Source of the DNA: Lacipirellulaceae bacterium
Lineage (GTDB): Bacteria > Planctomycetota > Planctomycetia > Pirellulales > Lacipirellulaceae
DNA: 64,000 bases
Reading direction: 5' to 3'
Assembly: GCA_040218535.1 (NCBI GenBank)
Contig: JAVJRG010000005.1
Span: forward strand, 1,984,001-2,048,000
Below the pieces are notes generated by a model. It had not been told where the DNA came from. It made no database searches and saw only the letters and a program-made list of their open reading frames with translations. Positions 51,510-60,003 of the stretch are shown in pieces. The translations under genes were made by a program, and so were the position numbers. Position 1 is the first letter of the stretch; each line of letters opens with the position of its first letter.

Positions 51510-53660
51510 TCAACGAGACAGTCTTGTCTTAAGAGCTGACTTTTTAGCGGTAGAGTTCTCCTTGGATACCGCATCGACGGTACGCTCGCGAACCTGATAC
51601 CAATCGTCGAGCAGACCACGAAGTTTCGTGACTTTCGCCGGGTGCTTCGTCGCTAAGTTCTCCTGTTCTGTCGGGTCTGCCTGCAAATCGAACAGTTGAG
51701 GCTCGCCGCTCTTGGCGGGAAATTTCCTTCGCCCATTCTGTCCATCGTAAGTGAGCAAAAGCTTGTCGTGACCGCGGATGACCCAGCGGTGCAACAGAGA
51801 GGCTTCTGGATTTTCGAGATCCGCAACGTCATGCGAGAACGTCTCGCCATAGATCACATCACGCTCAATCGCTTGACCGCTTTCAAGATGGGGCAACAGA
51901 TTCATCCCCGGCATCGACTCAGGGATCTCTACGCCGACCGCGGCAAGGATAGTTGGCACAATATCTATGCTGCTGCAGAGTTCTTCGCGGTCCGCCGGTT
52001 GAAATTGCTGCGGCCAGCGGAACATGATCGGCGTCCGCACGCCACCCTCGTAGGGGCTTTGTTTCGAGCGTGCGGCATAGCGATTGAGGGTTGGACCTTG
52101 AATCCATCCGTTGTCGGTGACGTAGATCACTAGCGTGTTCTCAGCGAGGCCCCTTTCTTCAAGCCGCGTGAGCAGTTGCCCGCAGGTTTCGTCGAACCAC
52201 TGGCACATCGCGTAGTAGGCGGCCACTGAATCGAGCCGGCCTTCTTTCTTGTACTTCTTCAGTAGTCTCTCAGGCGGATTATGGGGAGCATGCGGCAGAA
52301 AAGGGGCATACCAGAGAAAGAATGGCTTTTCGGCAGCGGTTGCTGTGTCGAGGAATTCGTAGATCGGCTCCATACCTTCCCTGCCGATCTTGAGTCCATC
52401 ATCCCCGTGACGCCCGCCTCGCTCTGGAAAGCCGCGGGTCATGCCATGGGTGAATCCGCCCCGCTTGTAGTTGCCTTCCCACCACTTGCCACATTGAAAA
52501 CTTAGGTACCCTTGCTCCGCCAGCACCTTAGGTAACACAGGGTGCTTGTCGATGTTCGAGATCAACATCTCGCGTGGATGGACCTTCGTTCGTTGCTGAT
52601 GCGCACGGTTCGCTGCCGTGTCGGCCGGATCGTTGCCCGTGACGCCGTGTTGATGGGCGTAGAGCCCGGTCACCAGAGTCATTAAAGAGGGTCGGCAGAG
52701 GGCCGTTGGCACGTAGCCGCGTCGAAACGTTACGCTTTCACGCGCTAGCTGATCGAGGTGCGGGGTCTCGATGGCTTCGTGCCCCATAAAGCCATAGTCC
52801 GTCCACGCCTGATCGTCGGACAGAATGAGCACAACATTGGGCGGTGGATCGCTCTCCTGAGTGACCTTTGGTGTCTCGTTCGATTCCTGGTTACGCTCGC
52901 CGCGTAATTCCTTGATGCGAATATTCCTCCAGAGGACAGTGCCTTTAGCACCCTTATGGATTTGCAGCCCAAAGAAGCCCTTGGGGTAATCCCCTTTGTC
53001 AACCCAGTGAGCTGCCGGCACTCCGTTGATCCAGGTCTTGACCACGTTGCCTTTCGCAGAAATGGTGATCCGGTTCCAGCCGTCCTTCTTTTGTGCCGCA
53101 CGAGCCTTCTTATGTTCCTTCAGCCACAACGGATAGAAGTAACCGCCGCAACTTTGGCCATAGATCCCACCTGACCAGTCTCGGTCCTTGGAGAACTCTT
53201 CCATCTCCGCCTGAGGACCATAGACGATCTCCTGATTCTTTTTGTCTTGCTTCGATCGGGCGCGAAACATCACGCCGCTGTTCCCTTCAACCTCCCACTT
53301 CATATCACAGGTGAAAATGAAGTCCGTGAAGTCGGCGCGTTCGGTGCATAGATAGGTGCTTTCCGAGCCCCGAACACAGGTGCCGACAAGCAGTCCGTCC
53401 CGGACTTCAAACTTGCACTTCCCGCCTCGTGGCGTCCAGCCGTCGAGTGTCTTACCGTCGAATAGTGTAGCGAACCCGTCAGACAGTGCCGGTTCGGCAT
53501 CGGTATTGAGCAGCATATCCTCCGGCTTGGGGGCATTGGGCTGTTTACTGTAGCGCGGATACCACTGTTGTTGCTGTGGGTCGAATTCCCCGGCTTGGAG
53601 GGGACCGCTCAAGCAGCAGCCGAGTAGGAACAAAAGCGTTGAGCTCAGAAGTCGTTTCAT
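51510..53660 (-). CDS. DUF1080-sulfatase fusion protein
   Basis: The start at 53660 (MKRLLSSTLLFLLGCCLSGPLQAG) avoids overlapping the upstream sulfatase, unlike an in-frame reading from 53720. The 716-residue product has a DUF1080 domain first (about 45-245: FATLFDGKTLDGWTPRGG, EGNSGVMFRARSK, WNRITISAKGNVVKTWINGVPA) and then an S1 sulfatase (about 265-700: NVVLILSDDQAWTDYGFMG, TALCRPSLMTLVTG with Cys322, FQCGKWWEGNYKRGGFTHGM, YVTDNGWIQGPTLNRYA). The maturation motif is C-R-P-S-L, with Leu where Arg is usual, a variant I associate with several planctomycete sulfatases. Fusing a glycan-binding or keto-glycoside-type domain to a sulfatase suggests action on a polymer. It follows the sulfatase at 53686 by 25 bp. 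Confidence 0.87.
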   Translation of the reverse strand: MKRLLSSTLLFLLGCCLSGPLQAGEFDPQQQQWYPRYSKQPNAPKPEDMLLNTDAEPALSDGFATLFDGKTLDGWTPRGGKCKFEVRDGLLVGTCVRGSESTYLCTERADFTDFIFTCDMKWEVEGNSGVMFRARSKQDKKNQEIVYGPQAEMEEFSKDRDWSGGIYGQSCGGYFYPLWLKEHKKARAAQKKDGWNRITISAKGNVVKTWINGVPAAHWVDKGDYPKGFFGLQIHKGAKGTVLWRNIRIKELRGERNQESNETPKVTQESDPPPNVVLILSDDQAWTDYGFMGHEAIETPHLDQLARESVTFRRGYVPTALCRPSLMTLVTGLYAHQHGVTGNDPADTAANRAHQQRTKVHPREMLISNIDKHPVLPKVLAEQGYLSFQCGKWWEGNYKRGGFTHGMTRGFPERGGRHGDDGLKIGREGMEPIYEFLDTATAAEKPFFLWYAPFLPHAPHNPPERLLKKYKKEGRLDSVAAYYAMCQWFDETCGQLLTRLEERGLAENTLVIYVTDNGWIQGPTLNRYAARSKQSPYEGGVRTPIMFRWPQQFQPADREELCSSIDIVPTILAAVGVEIPESMPGMNLLPHLESGQAIERDVIYGETFSHDVADLENPEASLLHRWVIRGHDKLLLTYDGQNGRRKFPAKSGEPQLFDLQADPTEQENLATKHPAKVTKLRGLLDDWYQVRERTVDAVSKENSTAKKSALKTRLSR

Positions 53661-53685
53661 TATTATCGTTCTTCCGTCAATTGGG

Positions 53686-55152
53686 TCATTTTGTTTGGCG
53701 AACATGGTTGGGAATCGCATCGCTCAGTTTTTCTATCACATCGCGGTGGCGCTCATCATCGGCAAGATTTCGCCATTCCTGCGGATCACTTCGGTGATCG
53801 TACAGTTCGCTGGAACCATCCGAATACTCAATAAGCCTCCAGTGCCTACTGCGGACGGAGTAGATTCCTTTCTTCACGGTCGATAGGACTACGCGATTGG
53901 TCTTCGCTTGGGGACGTTTTAACTGGGGAAGCAGGGATTCGCCATCTAGTTCGGACTTAGCCGGAAGGCTACACATTTCAATCAAAGTTGGATAAAGATC
54001 GATCAGTCCCACGGGCTCATCACAACGACTTCCCGTTTTGCAGCCATCGCTTTTCGACTTGGCGGATATGATCATCAGAGGAACTCGCGTCGAGCGTTCC
54101 CAGCCGGTCGTTTTGCCCCAGTGCTCTTTCTCCCCAAGATGCCAGCCGTGGTCGCTCCAGAGAATCACAATGGTGTTCTCTGCATGCGGTCCCTCATCGA
54201 GCGCCTTCAGCAAACGGCCAACTTGCTCGTCAACAAACGTAACACAAGCCAAGTAGGCAGCGACAGCATTCCTCCACTGGTCGTGTTGAAGTACGCTCTT
54301 GTGCAACCCGGCCGTTTGAATGGAGTGAGATAACTCAATCGCTTCGGAGCCTAAGTCGTTTAGATCGTCGGAAGGCACCTCGGGGACGACCGTGGACTCA
54401 GCGGGGTAAAGATCGAAGTACTTTTGCGGCGCGTACAAGGGAATGTGCGGTCGGTAAAACCCCACCGCCAGAAAGAATGGCGCATCCGAGGTTGGGTCTT
54501 CAACTAAACGCTCCGCCGCCCAACGGGCGACCTTGCCGTCACCCATTTCGTCACTGGAAACGGGAACAGCCCCCCAGTCAAACGAGCTGAACCGACCGGG
54601 CTGGAGTTGCTGCCGATCGTTCGGCATCTCGTTCAGAGGACGCAGGGGAAAGCGAGGCATTTCAACATTATCTTGCGGATACTTGTCCGCGTATGGGCTC
54701 CAGCGTTGCTCCGTGAAGAAAGACTCGTCGTACAAATCTTTGAATTTACGATGCATTAACTTCCCGGTGCCCAGAGTCCGATACCCGTGATTCTTAAAAT
54801 ACTGTGGCAAAAGTACTAAATCAGGCTTCAGCTTGCGAATCTGCTGTTGATTGTTGAACACGCCCGAGTGGAATGGCTGCATTCCAGAAAAAATCGCCGC
54901 TCTCGAAGGTCCGCAAAGCGGCGCGGCACAGTGAGCGTTGGAGAAGACTACCCCCCGCTTCGCCAAACGATCCATATTTGGAGTTTGGACTTGAGGGTGG
55001 CCATCAAGGAACCCGACCCAATCATTCAAGTCGTCAACGGCGATGAACAGAACATTAGGACGAGCGCATGCCGAAGTGAACCAAGTGAAAGTGAGTGCGC
55101 AGAAGAGCAACAAGAGAGTGCAAGCGACTCGAGATTCTCTCCACAACTTCAT
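53686..55152 (-). CDS. S1 sulfatase, iduronate-2-sulfatase-like
   Basis: Start 55152 is an ATG with GGAA upstream; the longer reading begins with TTG at 55167. The 488-residue protein has a hydrophobic signal (CTLLLLFCALTFTWFTSACA), NVLFIAVDDLNDWVGFLDGHP, the maturation motif PLCGPSRAA (Cys80), GTGKLMHRKF, VGFYRPHIPLYAPQKYFDLY and ILWSDHGWHLGEKEHWGKTT. This is the S1_7-like architecture also seen at 41674. It is the first gene of an operon with the DUF1080-sulfatase fusion and diverges from the sulfatase at 55481. Confidence 0.9.
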   Translation of the reverse strand: MKLWRESRVACTLLLLFCALTFTWFTSACARPNVLFIAVDDLNDWVGFLDGHPQVQTPNMDRLAKRGVVFSNAHCAAPLCGPSRAAIFSGMQPFHSGVFNNQQQIRKLKPDLVLLPQYFKNHGYRTLGTGKLMHRKFKDLYDESFFTEQRWSPYADKYPQDNVEMPRFPLRPLNEMPNDRQQLQPGRFSSFDWGAVPVSSDEMGDGKVARWAAERLVEDPTSDAPFFLAVGFYRPHIPLYAPQKYFDLYPAESTVVPEVPSDDLNDLGSEAIELSHSIQTAGLHKSVLQHDQWRNAVAAYLACVTFVDEQVGRLLKALDEGPHAENTIVILWSDHGWHLGEKEHWGKTTGWERSTRVPLMIISAKSKSDGCKTGSRCDEPVGLIDLYPTLIEMCSLPAKSELDGESLLPQLKRPQAKTNRVVLSTVKKGIYSVRSRHWRLIEYSDGSSELYDHRSDPQEWRNLADDERHRDVIEKLSDAIPNHVRQTK

Positions 55153-55480
55153 AATTTGATTCCGCAAGTCGGCAGCGATTCTAGGGAAAGCCTGCCAATA
55201 ACACGTTCCGAATCGAGTATTCTGGACAGCAACTGTAGCGCCTGTAACTAGCTCAGCTCATGCTATCCGCAATGATTCTTGCATAATTGCTGTCCGTTGA
55301 CGTTACCTCATTTTCTCGAAAAGAACCGTGAATTCTTTGAGGATAGTTTGTCCATTAGTCCTCGGTAGTGTCGTATTCTCGGGGGTATTCTTGTTCGTCG
55401 GTCAGGTTGCCCCTCTTTTTCCCTAGTCGGTCCCGCCCCTGAGGCCCGTAGAGCAGCTGAAGTCAGAGACAAGTCAATCT
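55153..55480. promoter_or_regulatory. Divergent promoter region between two sulfatase units
   Basis: This 328-bp gap holds an inverted pair GGACAGCAA at 55224-55232 and TTGCTGTCC at 55287-55295. The core is shared with the TGGACAG motifs beside DUF1559 and PEP-CTERM genes. No gene is visible. Confidence 0.4.
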
Positions 55481-56884
55481 ATGAAGAAGATTCCCTTTGC
55501 AAGCCTTCTTTCTGTCTTGCTGGCAGTATCAAGACTAACGCATCCTCAATGCCACGCTGAGCCGACTGAACCTCTCAGCCAACGCCCAAACATTCTGTTC
55601 CTCTTCACAGACGACCAGCCGGCGAATTGCACGGGCTACTCGGGCAACCAAGCGATTCAGACTCCTAACTTAGATACGCTTGCGCGTCGCGGGACGGTGT
55701 TCAACAACGCTTTCGTGACGACTGCGATTTGTTGCAGCAATCGCGCATGCCTGATGACAGGTCAGCCAATGCATCGTCATGGCATCAAAGATTTTCGCGC
55801 GCCGCTCTCGAAGGAGGCGTTTGCCAATACCTATCCAGCACTACTGCGAAGAGCCGGCTATCGAACTGGCTACCTAGGAAAATACGCCATCGGAAATCCC
55901 AACATGCATCCCGAGGAGGCCTTACCAAAGTCTGAGTTCGACACCTGGTATGGATTTCCGCAGAGTATTTCATTCAAGCAATCGGTCAACGGCGAACCCC
56001 GATACCTCACAAGCGTGATGACCGAGAAGGCGATTGATTTCTTTGAGGAGGAAGACGACAGACCGTTCTGCCTAACGGTCGCCTTCAAGGAGCCTCATGG
56101 CCCGTTCAGTTATTTCGATCCAAACGTTGAGGACCCCTACGAGAATGTGGAGCTACCACCATCGCCAACATTCACGAGAGAGGATTTCCAAAAACAACCT
56201 CCATTCATTCGCAATTCGCTAAACGCATCAAGCAGTAGCGAGTTCCTTGCGAACCGAGATCGCCATCAGCAGTATTTGCGCACGTTTTACCGGACCGTTA
56301 CCCGTGCCGATCAAGCCGTGGGAGAAATCCTTGCCGCGCTCAAGCGTTTAGGATTAGACAAAAACACTGTGGTCATCTTCTCTTCCGACCACGGGGACCA
56401 CCTGGGCGATCATGGGTTGACTGGCAAGTGGCTGATGTACGAGAGCAGCATTCGCGTACCTCTGATTATCTACGACCCTCGTCCCAAGCAACAATCGTCT
56501 GCACAACGAGACGAACTCGTTCTCAGCCTAGACATTCCAGCGACCATTATTTCCCTTGCTGGACTGACCGTCCCAGAAACGATGGAAGGACGAAGCCTGC
56601 TGCCGCTGCTGCACGGTAAAAAACCAGAGTGGCGATCTCACTTCTATTACGAACATACTTACACGCCAGAAGACAAGAAACGTCTGCCAATTCCACGGAC
56701 CGAAGGCATTCGCACGGAACGCTGGAAGTACGTCCGCTACCCCGAGCAGAGCCCGGTGTTCGAGCAATTGTTTGACCTTGATGCCGATCCGCTTGAGCAA
56801 CACAACCTCATTGCGAGTAAGCAGTGGCAGGAAATGGCAGATCGATTACGACGACTATGTGACGCCGAGGCGCCGCGACCATAA
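55481..56884 (+). CDS. S1 sulfatase with non-canonical C-C-S-N-R maturation motif
   Basis: A 467-residue sulfatase with signal peptide to about QCHAEP. NILFLFTDDQPANCTGYSG, IQTPNLDTLARRGTVFNNAFV, GYLGKYAIGNPNMHPEEAL, VAFKEPHGPFSYF, VIFSSDHGDHLGDHGLTGKWLMYE and LFDLDADPLEQHNL are typical. The maturation motif is C84-C-S-N-R instead of C-x-P-S-R: Pro becomes Ser and Ser becomes Asn. The Cys-x3-Arg frame survives, so formylglycine formation may still occur, but this needs checking. A sulfatase on the same strand starts 21 bp downstream. Confidence 0.87.
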   Translation: MKKIPFASLLSVLLAVSRLTHPQCHAEPTEPLSQRPNILFLFTDDQPANCTGYSGNQAIQTPNLDTLARRGTVFNNAFVTTAICCSNRACLMTGQPMHRHGIKDFRAPLSKEAFANTYPALLRRAGYRTGYLGKYAIGNPNMHPEEALPKSEFDTWYGFPQSISFKQSVNGEPRYLTSVMTEKAIDFFEEEDDRPFCLTVAFKEPHGPFSYFDPNVEDPYENVELPPSPTFTREDFQKQPPFIRNSLNASSSSEFLANRDRHQQYLRTFYRTVTRADQAVGEILAALKRLGLDKNTVVIFSSDHGDHLGDHGLTGKWLMYESSIRVPLIIYDPRPKQQSSAQRDELVLSLDIPATIISLAGLTVPETMEGRSLLPLLHGKKPEWRSHFYYEHTYTPEDKKRLPIPRTEGIRTERWKYVRYPEQSPVFEQLFDLDADPLEQHNLIASKQWQEMADRLRRLCDAEAPRP

Positions 56885-56905
56885 TCATTCAGTTTCGGAA
56901 AACTC

Positions 56906-58384
56906 ATGATAACCAACGAACCGCAAAGTATCAGATTAAATGTCAGCTGCGTTTGCAGGCTAGTGGTCCGTTCGTTTTTCATGGGAATGTGTCTAGCTGC
57001 AATGGCATGCGCGCTATGTGACATAGACGCGCGAGCAGACGAGGGAACGCGAAAACCGAACATCATCTTCATCCTCGCCGACGACCTCGGCTTCAACCAG
57101 CTTGGTTGCTACGGAAACACTCCCATCAAGACGCCGAATCTTGATCGGCTAGCGAGCCAAGGGATTCGATTCACCCAGGCTTATTCAGGCAACACGGTCT
57201 GCTCCCCATCGCGTGTGTCGCTGTTCACGGGCCGCGACGGCCGTCTAATGGAGAACAACTCTAATACGGTTCAGCTTCGCGAGATCGATGTCACGATGGC
57301 TCATGTTCTGAAGCATGCGGGCTACGATACGGCACTGTTTGGCAAGTACTCAATCGGTTCACAGATGGGCGTAACCGACCCACTTGCGATGGGATTCGAC
57401 ACCTGGTTTGGCATGTATTCGATTCTCGAAGGCCATCGTCAGTATCCTCATATCCTATGGCGTGACGGCAAGAAACTGCGAATCACAGCGAACGAAGGCG
57501 GCAAAAAAGGTGCCTACGCTCAAGAGTTGTTCACCAGAGAAGCAATCAACTACATCAACGAGCCGCACGACAACCCTTTCTTCGTAATGCTCGCATACTC
57601 ATCACCCCATGCTGAGTTGGCAGCCCCGCAGAAATACGTTGACGGCTACAAGGACCAGTTTCAGGAGATACCTTACACTGGCATGTCGGGCGGCAAGCCA
57701 AGCGACAAGTACGCATGGTACTACCCGGAACCAGTCGAGCGGCCCAAGGCAACGCTTGCTGGTATGGTGACGTCCTTGGATGACTACGTAGGTCAGATCG
57801 TTGCAGCACTAGAGGAACAGGGGATCTTGGACGAAACGTTGATTTTCTTTACTTCTGATAATGGACCTCACGATGAAGGTGGTGGGGACCCCGTATTCTT
57901 CGAAGCGTCGAAGCCGTATCGGGGAATGAAGCGCGACGTCTACGACGGCGGAATCCACGTCCCAATGATTGTTCATTGGCCGCAGTCGATCACTCAGGCA
58001 AGAGTCGATGACACTCCTTGGGCATTTGCCGATGTTCTGCCAACACTTGCAGAGGTTGCCGGGGTTTCACTAGAAACTGTGCCGCGTGTGAGAACCAATG
58101 GCGTTTCGATCCGTGGCGTTCTGAAGGATGATCCAGCACCAATCCCAGAGCGCACACTCTACTGGGAGTTCGGCAAGCAGGCCGGAGACCCGAACTCAGG
58201 CGTCGTAGGCGAGGTCTTCCAAGCAGCCCGACGCGGCAAGTGGAAGGCCGTGAAATACGGCAAAGACGCTGCTGTGGAGTTGTACGACATTGTGACCGAT
58301 CCAGGTGAAACCAAAGAGCTGTCTAAGCAGTACCCAGATGTACACAGCAGCTTTGTGCAACTACTAGAAAAGCATCGAGATTAA
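56906..58384 (+). CDS. S1 arylsulfatase-like sulfatase
   Basis: A 492-residue sulfatase; a start at the second hydrophobic Met (MGMCLAAMACALCDIDARA, about residue 26) would give a more normal signal peptide. NIIFILADDLGFNQLGCYGNTPI, GNTVCSPSRVSLFTGRDGR (C99-S-P-S-R), LFGKYSIGSQMGVTDPLAMGFDTWFGM, YSSPHAELAAPQKYVDGY, FFTSDNGPHDEGGGDP and VYDGGIHVPMIVHWP match arylsulfatases of the S1_16/S1_19 type. It lies in a unit with the upstream sulfatase. Confidence 0.9.
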   Translation: MITNEPQSIRLNVSCVCRLVVRSFFMGMCLAAMACALCDIDARADEGTRKPNIIFILADDLGFNQLGCYGNTPIKTPNLDRLASQGIRFTQAYSGNTVCSPSRVSLFTGRDGRLMENNSNTVQLREIDVTMAHVLKHAGYDTALFGKYSIGSQMGVTDPLAMGFDTWFGMYSILEGHRQYPHILWRDGKKLRITANEGGKKGAYAQELFTREAINYINEPHDNPFFVMLAYSSPHAELAAPQKYVDGYKDQFQEIPYTGMSGGKPSDKYAWYYPEPVERPKATLAGMVTSLDDYVGQIVAALEEQGILDETLIFFTSDNGPHDEGGGDPVFFEASKPYRGMKRDVYDGGIHVPMIVHWPQSITQARVDDTPWAFADVLPTLAEVAGVSLETVPRVRTNGVSIRGVLKDDPAPIPERTLYWEFGKQAGDPNSGVVGEVFQAARRGKWKAVKYGKDAAVELYDIVTDPGETKELSKQYPDVHSSFVQLLEKHRD

Positions 58385-58560
58385 GAATCGTCAGTTGCAT
58401 GGAAGTATCCGAGTACTATCCCGAAGGGATTGCATCCTAGAGCCCAGGGTCAGTCAATAGCGAGCCCCAGCGAGCTGTTGACCTACCCTGGGTAAGTAGA
58501 AGCCATAAGAATCGACCGAGAAGTAAGTTATGAGTACCGAAAAGCTTAATCGAGGTCGAA

Positions 58561-60003
58561 ATGGGTCAGATTAGAGCGTTCATGCCAATTCACGTCTGGA
58601 GTTTGACACTAATAGTCGGCTTTTGGTTGCAGTTCGCAGAGTTCGCACTTGCGGAAGGAACCCTCGAGCTGATCGGCGAATCAACCGTCGATGCGCAGAC
58701 CCTCACATTCGCGGAAGGCCCAGCCGCCCGATTCTCCGGCACCGCCAACGGTCGGACGCATCAGCAAACTCCACTCACAACTTTTCGCGGCTATCAGTAC
58801 GTCACCTACTTCGATGATGAAAGACGTGTTTGCCTTGGCCGTCGAAAGCTACCCAAAGGCAATTGGGAGATCATTCAGTTTGAGGATCATCGTTTTGAAT
58901 CCAACGACTCACACAATACTGCCGTTATCGGGATTTGCGAGCGAGATGGCACCATTCACATGGCCTTCGATCATCACGCGTCACCACTGAACTACCGTGT
59001 CTCGAAACTTGGGGCCGCCCACAATCCAGAAACTACCGATTGGACTGTCGACCTGTTTGGACCCGTCTTGCACACGCTCGGGAGTGTGAAACCCGCCGAG
59101 CGGGTGACTTATCCAAGATTTTTTCGCACGCCGGATGGCAACCTGATGCTTTATTACCGAGCCGTCACTTCGGGCAACGGCGACGGCATGATCGAGGAGT
59201 ACGATGGCGAGAAGCATGACTGGACGCCCGGCCTTGGACGATTCATCGCACGGGACATCGGTACCTACACTGCCGGCGATGAAACGAGCACCGCTCGCTG
59301 CCCTTACATAAACTCCTTGTCCTATGCAGGCCAGCGGCTTCATGCCTCCTGGGTTTGGCGTGATCTCTTCGAGCGGACCCATCCGCGAAATCAGCACGAT
59401 ATCTGCTACATCTACAGCGACGACCACGGCCGCACATGGCACAACTCCGCGGGTGAGCTAATCGGCAGAATCGGTGATCGTCCCGTGCATCTGAATTCTC
59501 CAGGTCTTGTAGTTGTGCCCATCCCGCGGGGTTCCGGCCTGGCCAATTCGAACACGCACTATGCTTATCCAGACGGAAGCGTCCACATCGTCTTGCGTCA
59601 TCGCGCTGCAGGCACCCTGGACGGTAGCTACCACCACTACTGGCGAAGCGCCACAGGAGTTTGGTCCGGAAAACAACTTTCGTTCACAGGAGATCGCCCC
59701 AAGTTGGTGGGGGCGAAGGATGGCTCACTGGTTCTCACCTACACCGATGAGAATCAGTTGCTACTCGCCAGGGGCACCCCATCAACTGAGAAGGACAATT
59801 GGACGTGGACAGCCATTGATCTCCCACAACATCAATCCTGCTACGGCGATGCCGTCTTGGATTATGATCGCTGGCAAGAAGAGGGATTCCTCTCGCTTTA
59901 TATCCAGGAAGAACCCGACAGACTCATCAGAACGAAAACCTCAGAGCCCGTTGATGGCTTCCCTGCGCCACTTAGGGTGATCGATTACCGACTGAAAGAT
60001 TAA
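58561..60003 (+). CDS. BNR-4 family protein, probable PL24/PL25-type ulvan lyase
   Basis: A 480-residue secreted propeller (signal peptide to about FALAEG). HNTAVIGICERDGTIHMAFDHH places His118 and His138 20 residues apart; VTYPRFFRTPDGNLMLYYRAVTSGNGD places Tyr184 and Arg200 16 residues apart. As I recall, the PL25 ulvan lyase PLSV_3936 uses His123, His143, Tyr188 and Arg204, the same spacings, and PL24 is related; I could not check this. Further BNR-like strands follow (YIYSDDHGRTWHNSAG, YAYPDGSVHIVLRHR, SLVLTYTDENQLLLARG). Ulvan lyases cleave between rhamnose-3-sulfate and a uronic acid. Four sulfatases lie just upstream and a jelly-roll lyase-like gene is convergent, sharing its stop-codon bases. 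A different sulfated glycan, or a non-catalytic role, is possible. Confidence 0.68.
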   Translation: MGQIRAFMPIHVWSLTLIVGFWLQFAEFALAEGTLELIGESTVDAQTLTFAEGPAARFSGTANGRTHQQTPLTTFRGYQYVTYFDDERRVCLGRRKLPKGNWEIIQFEDHRFESNDSHNTAVIGICERDGTIHMAFDHHASPLNYRVSKLGAAHNPETTDWTVDLFGPVLHTLGSVKPAERVTYPRFFRTPDGNLMLYYRAVTSGNGDGMIEEYDGEKHDWTPGLGRFIARDIGTYTAGDETSTARCPYINSLSYAGQRLHASWVWRDLFERTHPRNQHDICYIYSDDHGRTWHNSAGELIGRIGDRPVHLNSPGLVVVPIPRGSGLANSNTHYAYPDGSVHIVLRHRAAGTLDGSYHHYWRSATGVWSGKQLSFTGDRPKLVGAKDGSLVLTYTDENQLLLARGTPSTEKDNWTWTAIDLPQHQSCYGDAVLDYDRWQEEGFLSLYIQEEPDRLIRTKTSEPVDGFPAPLRVIDYRLKD

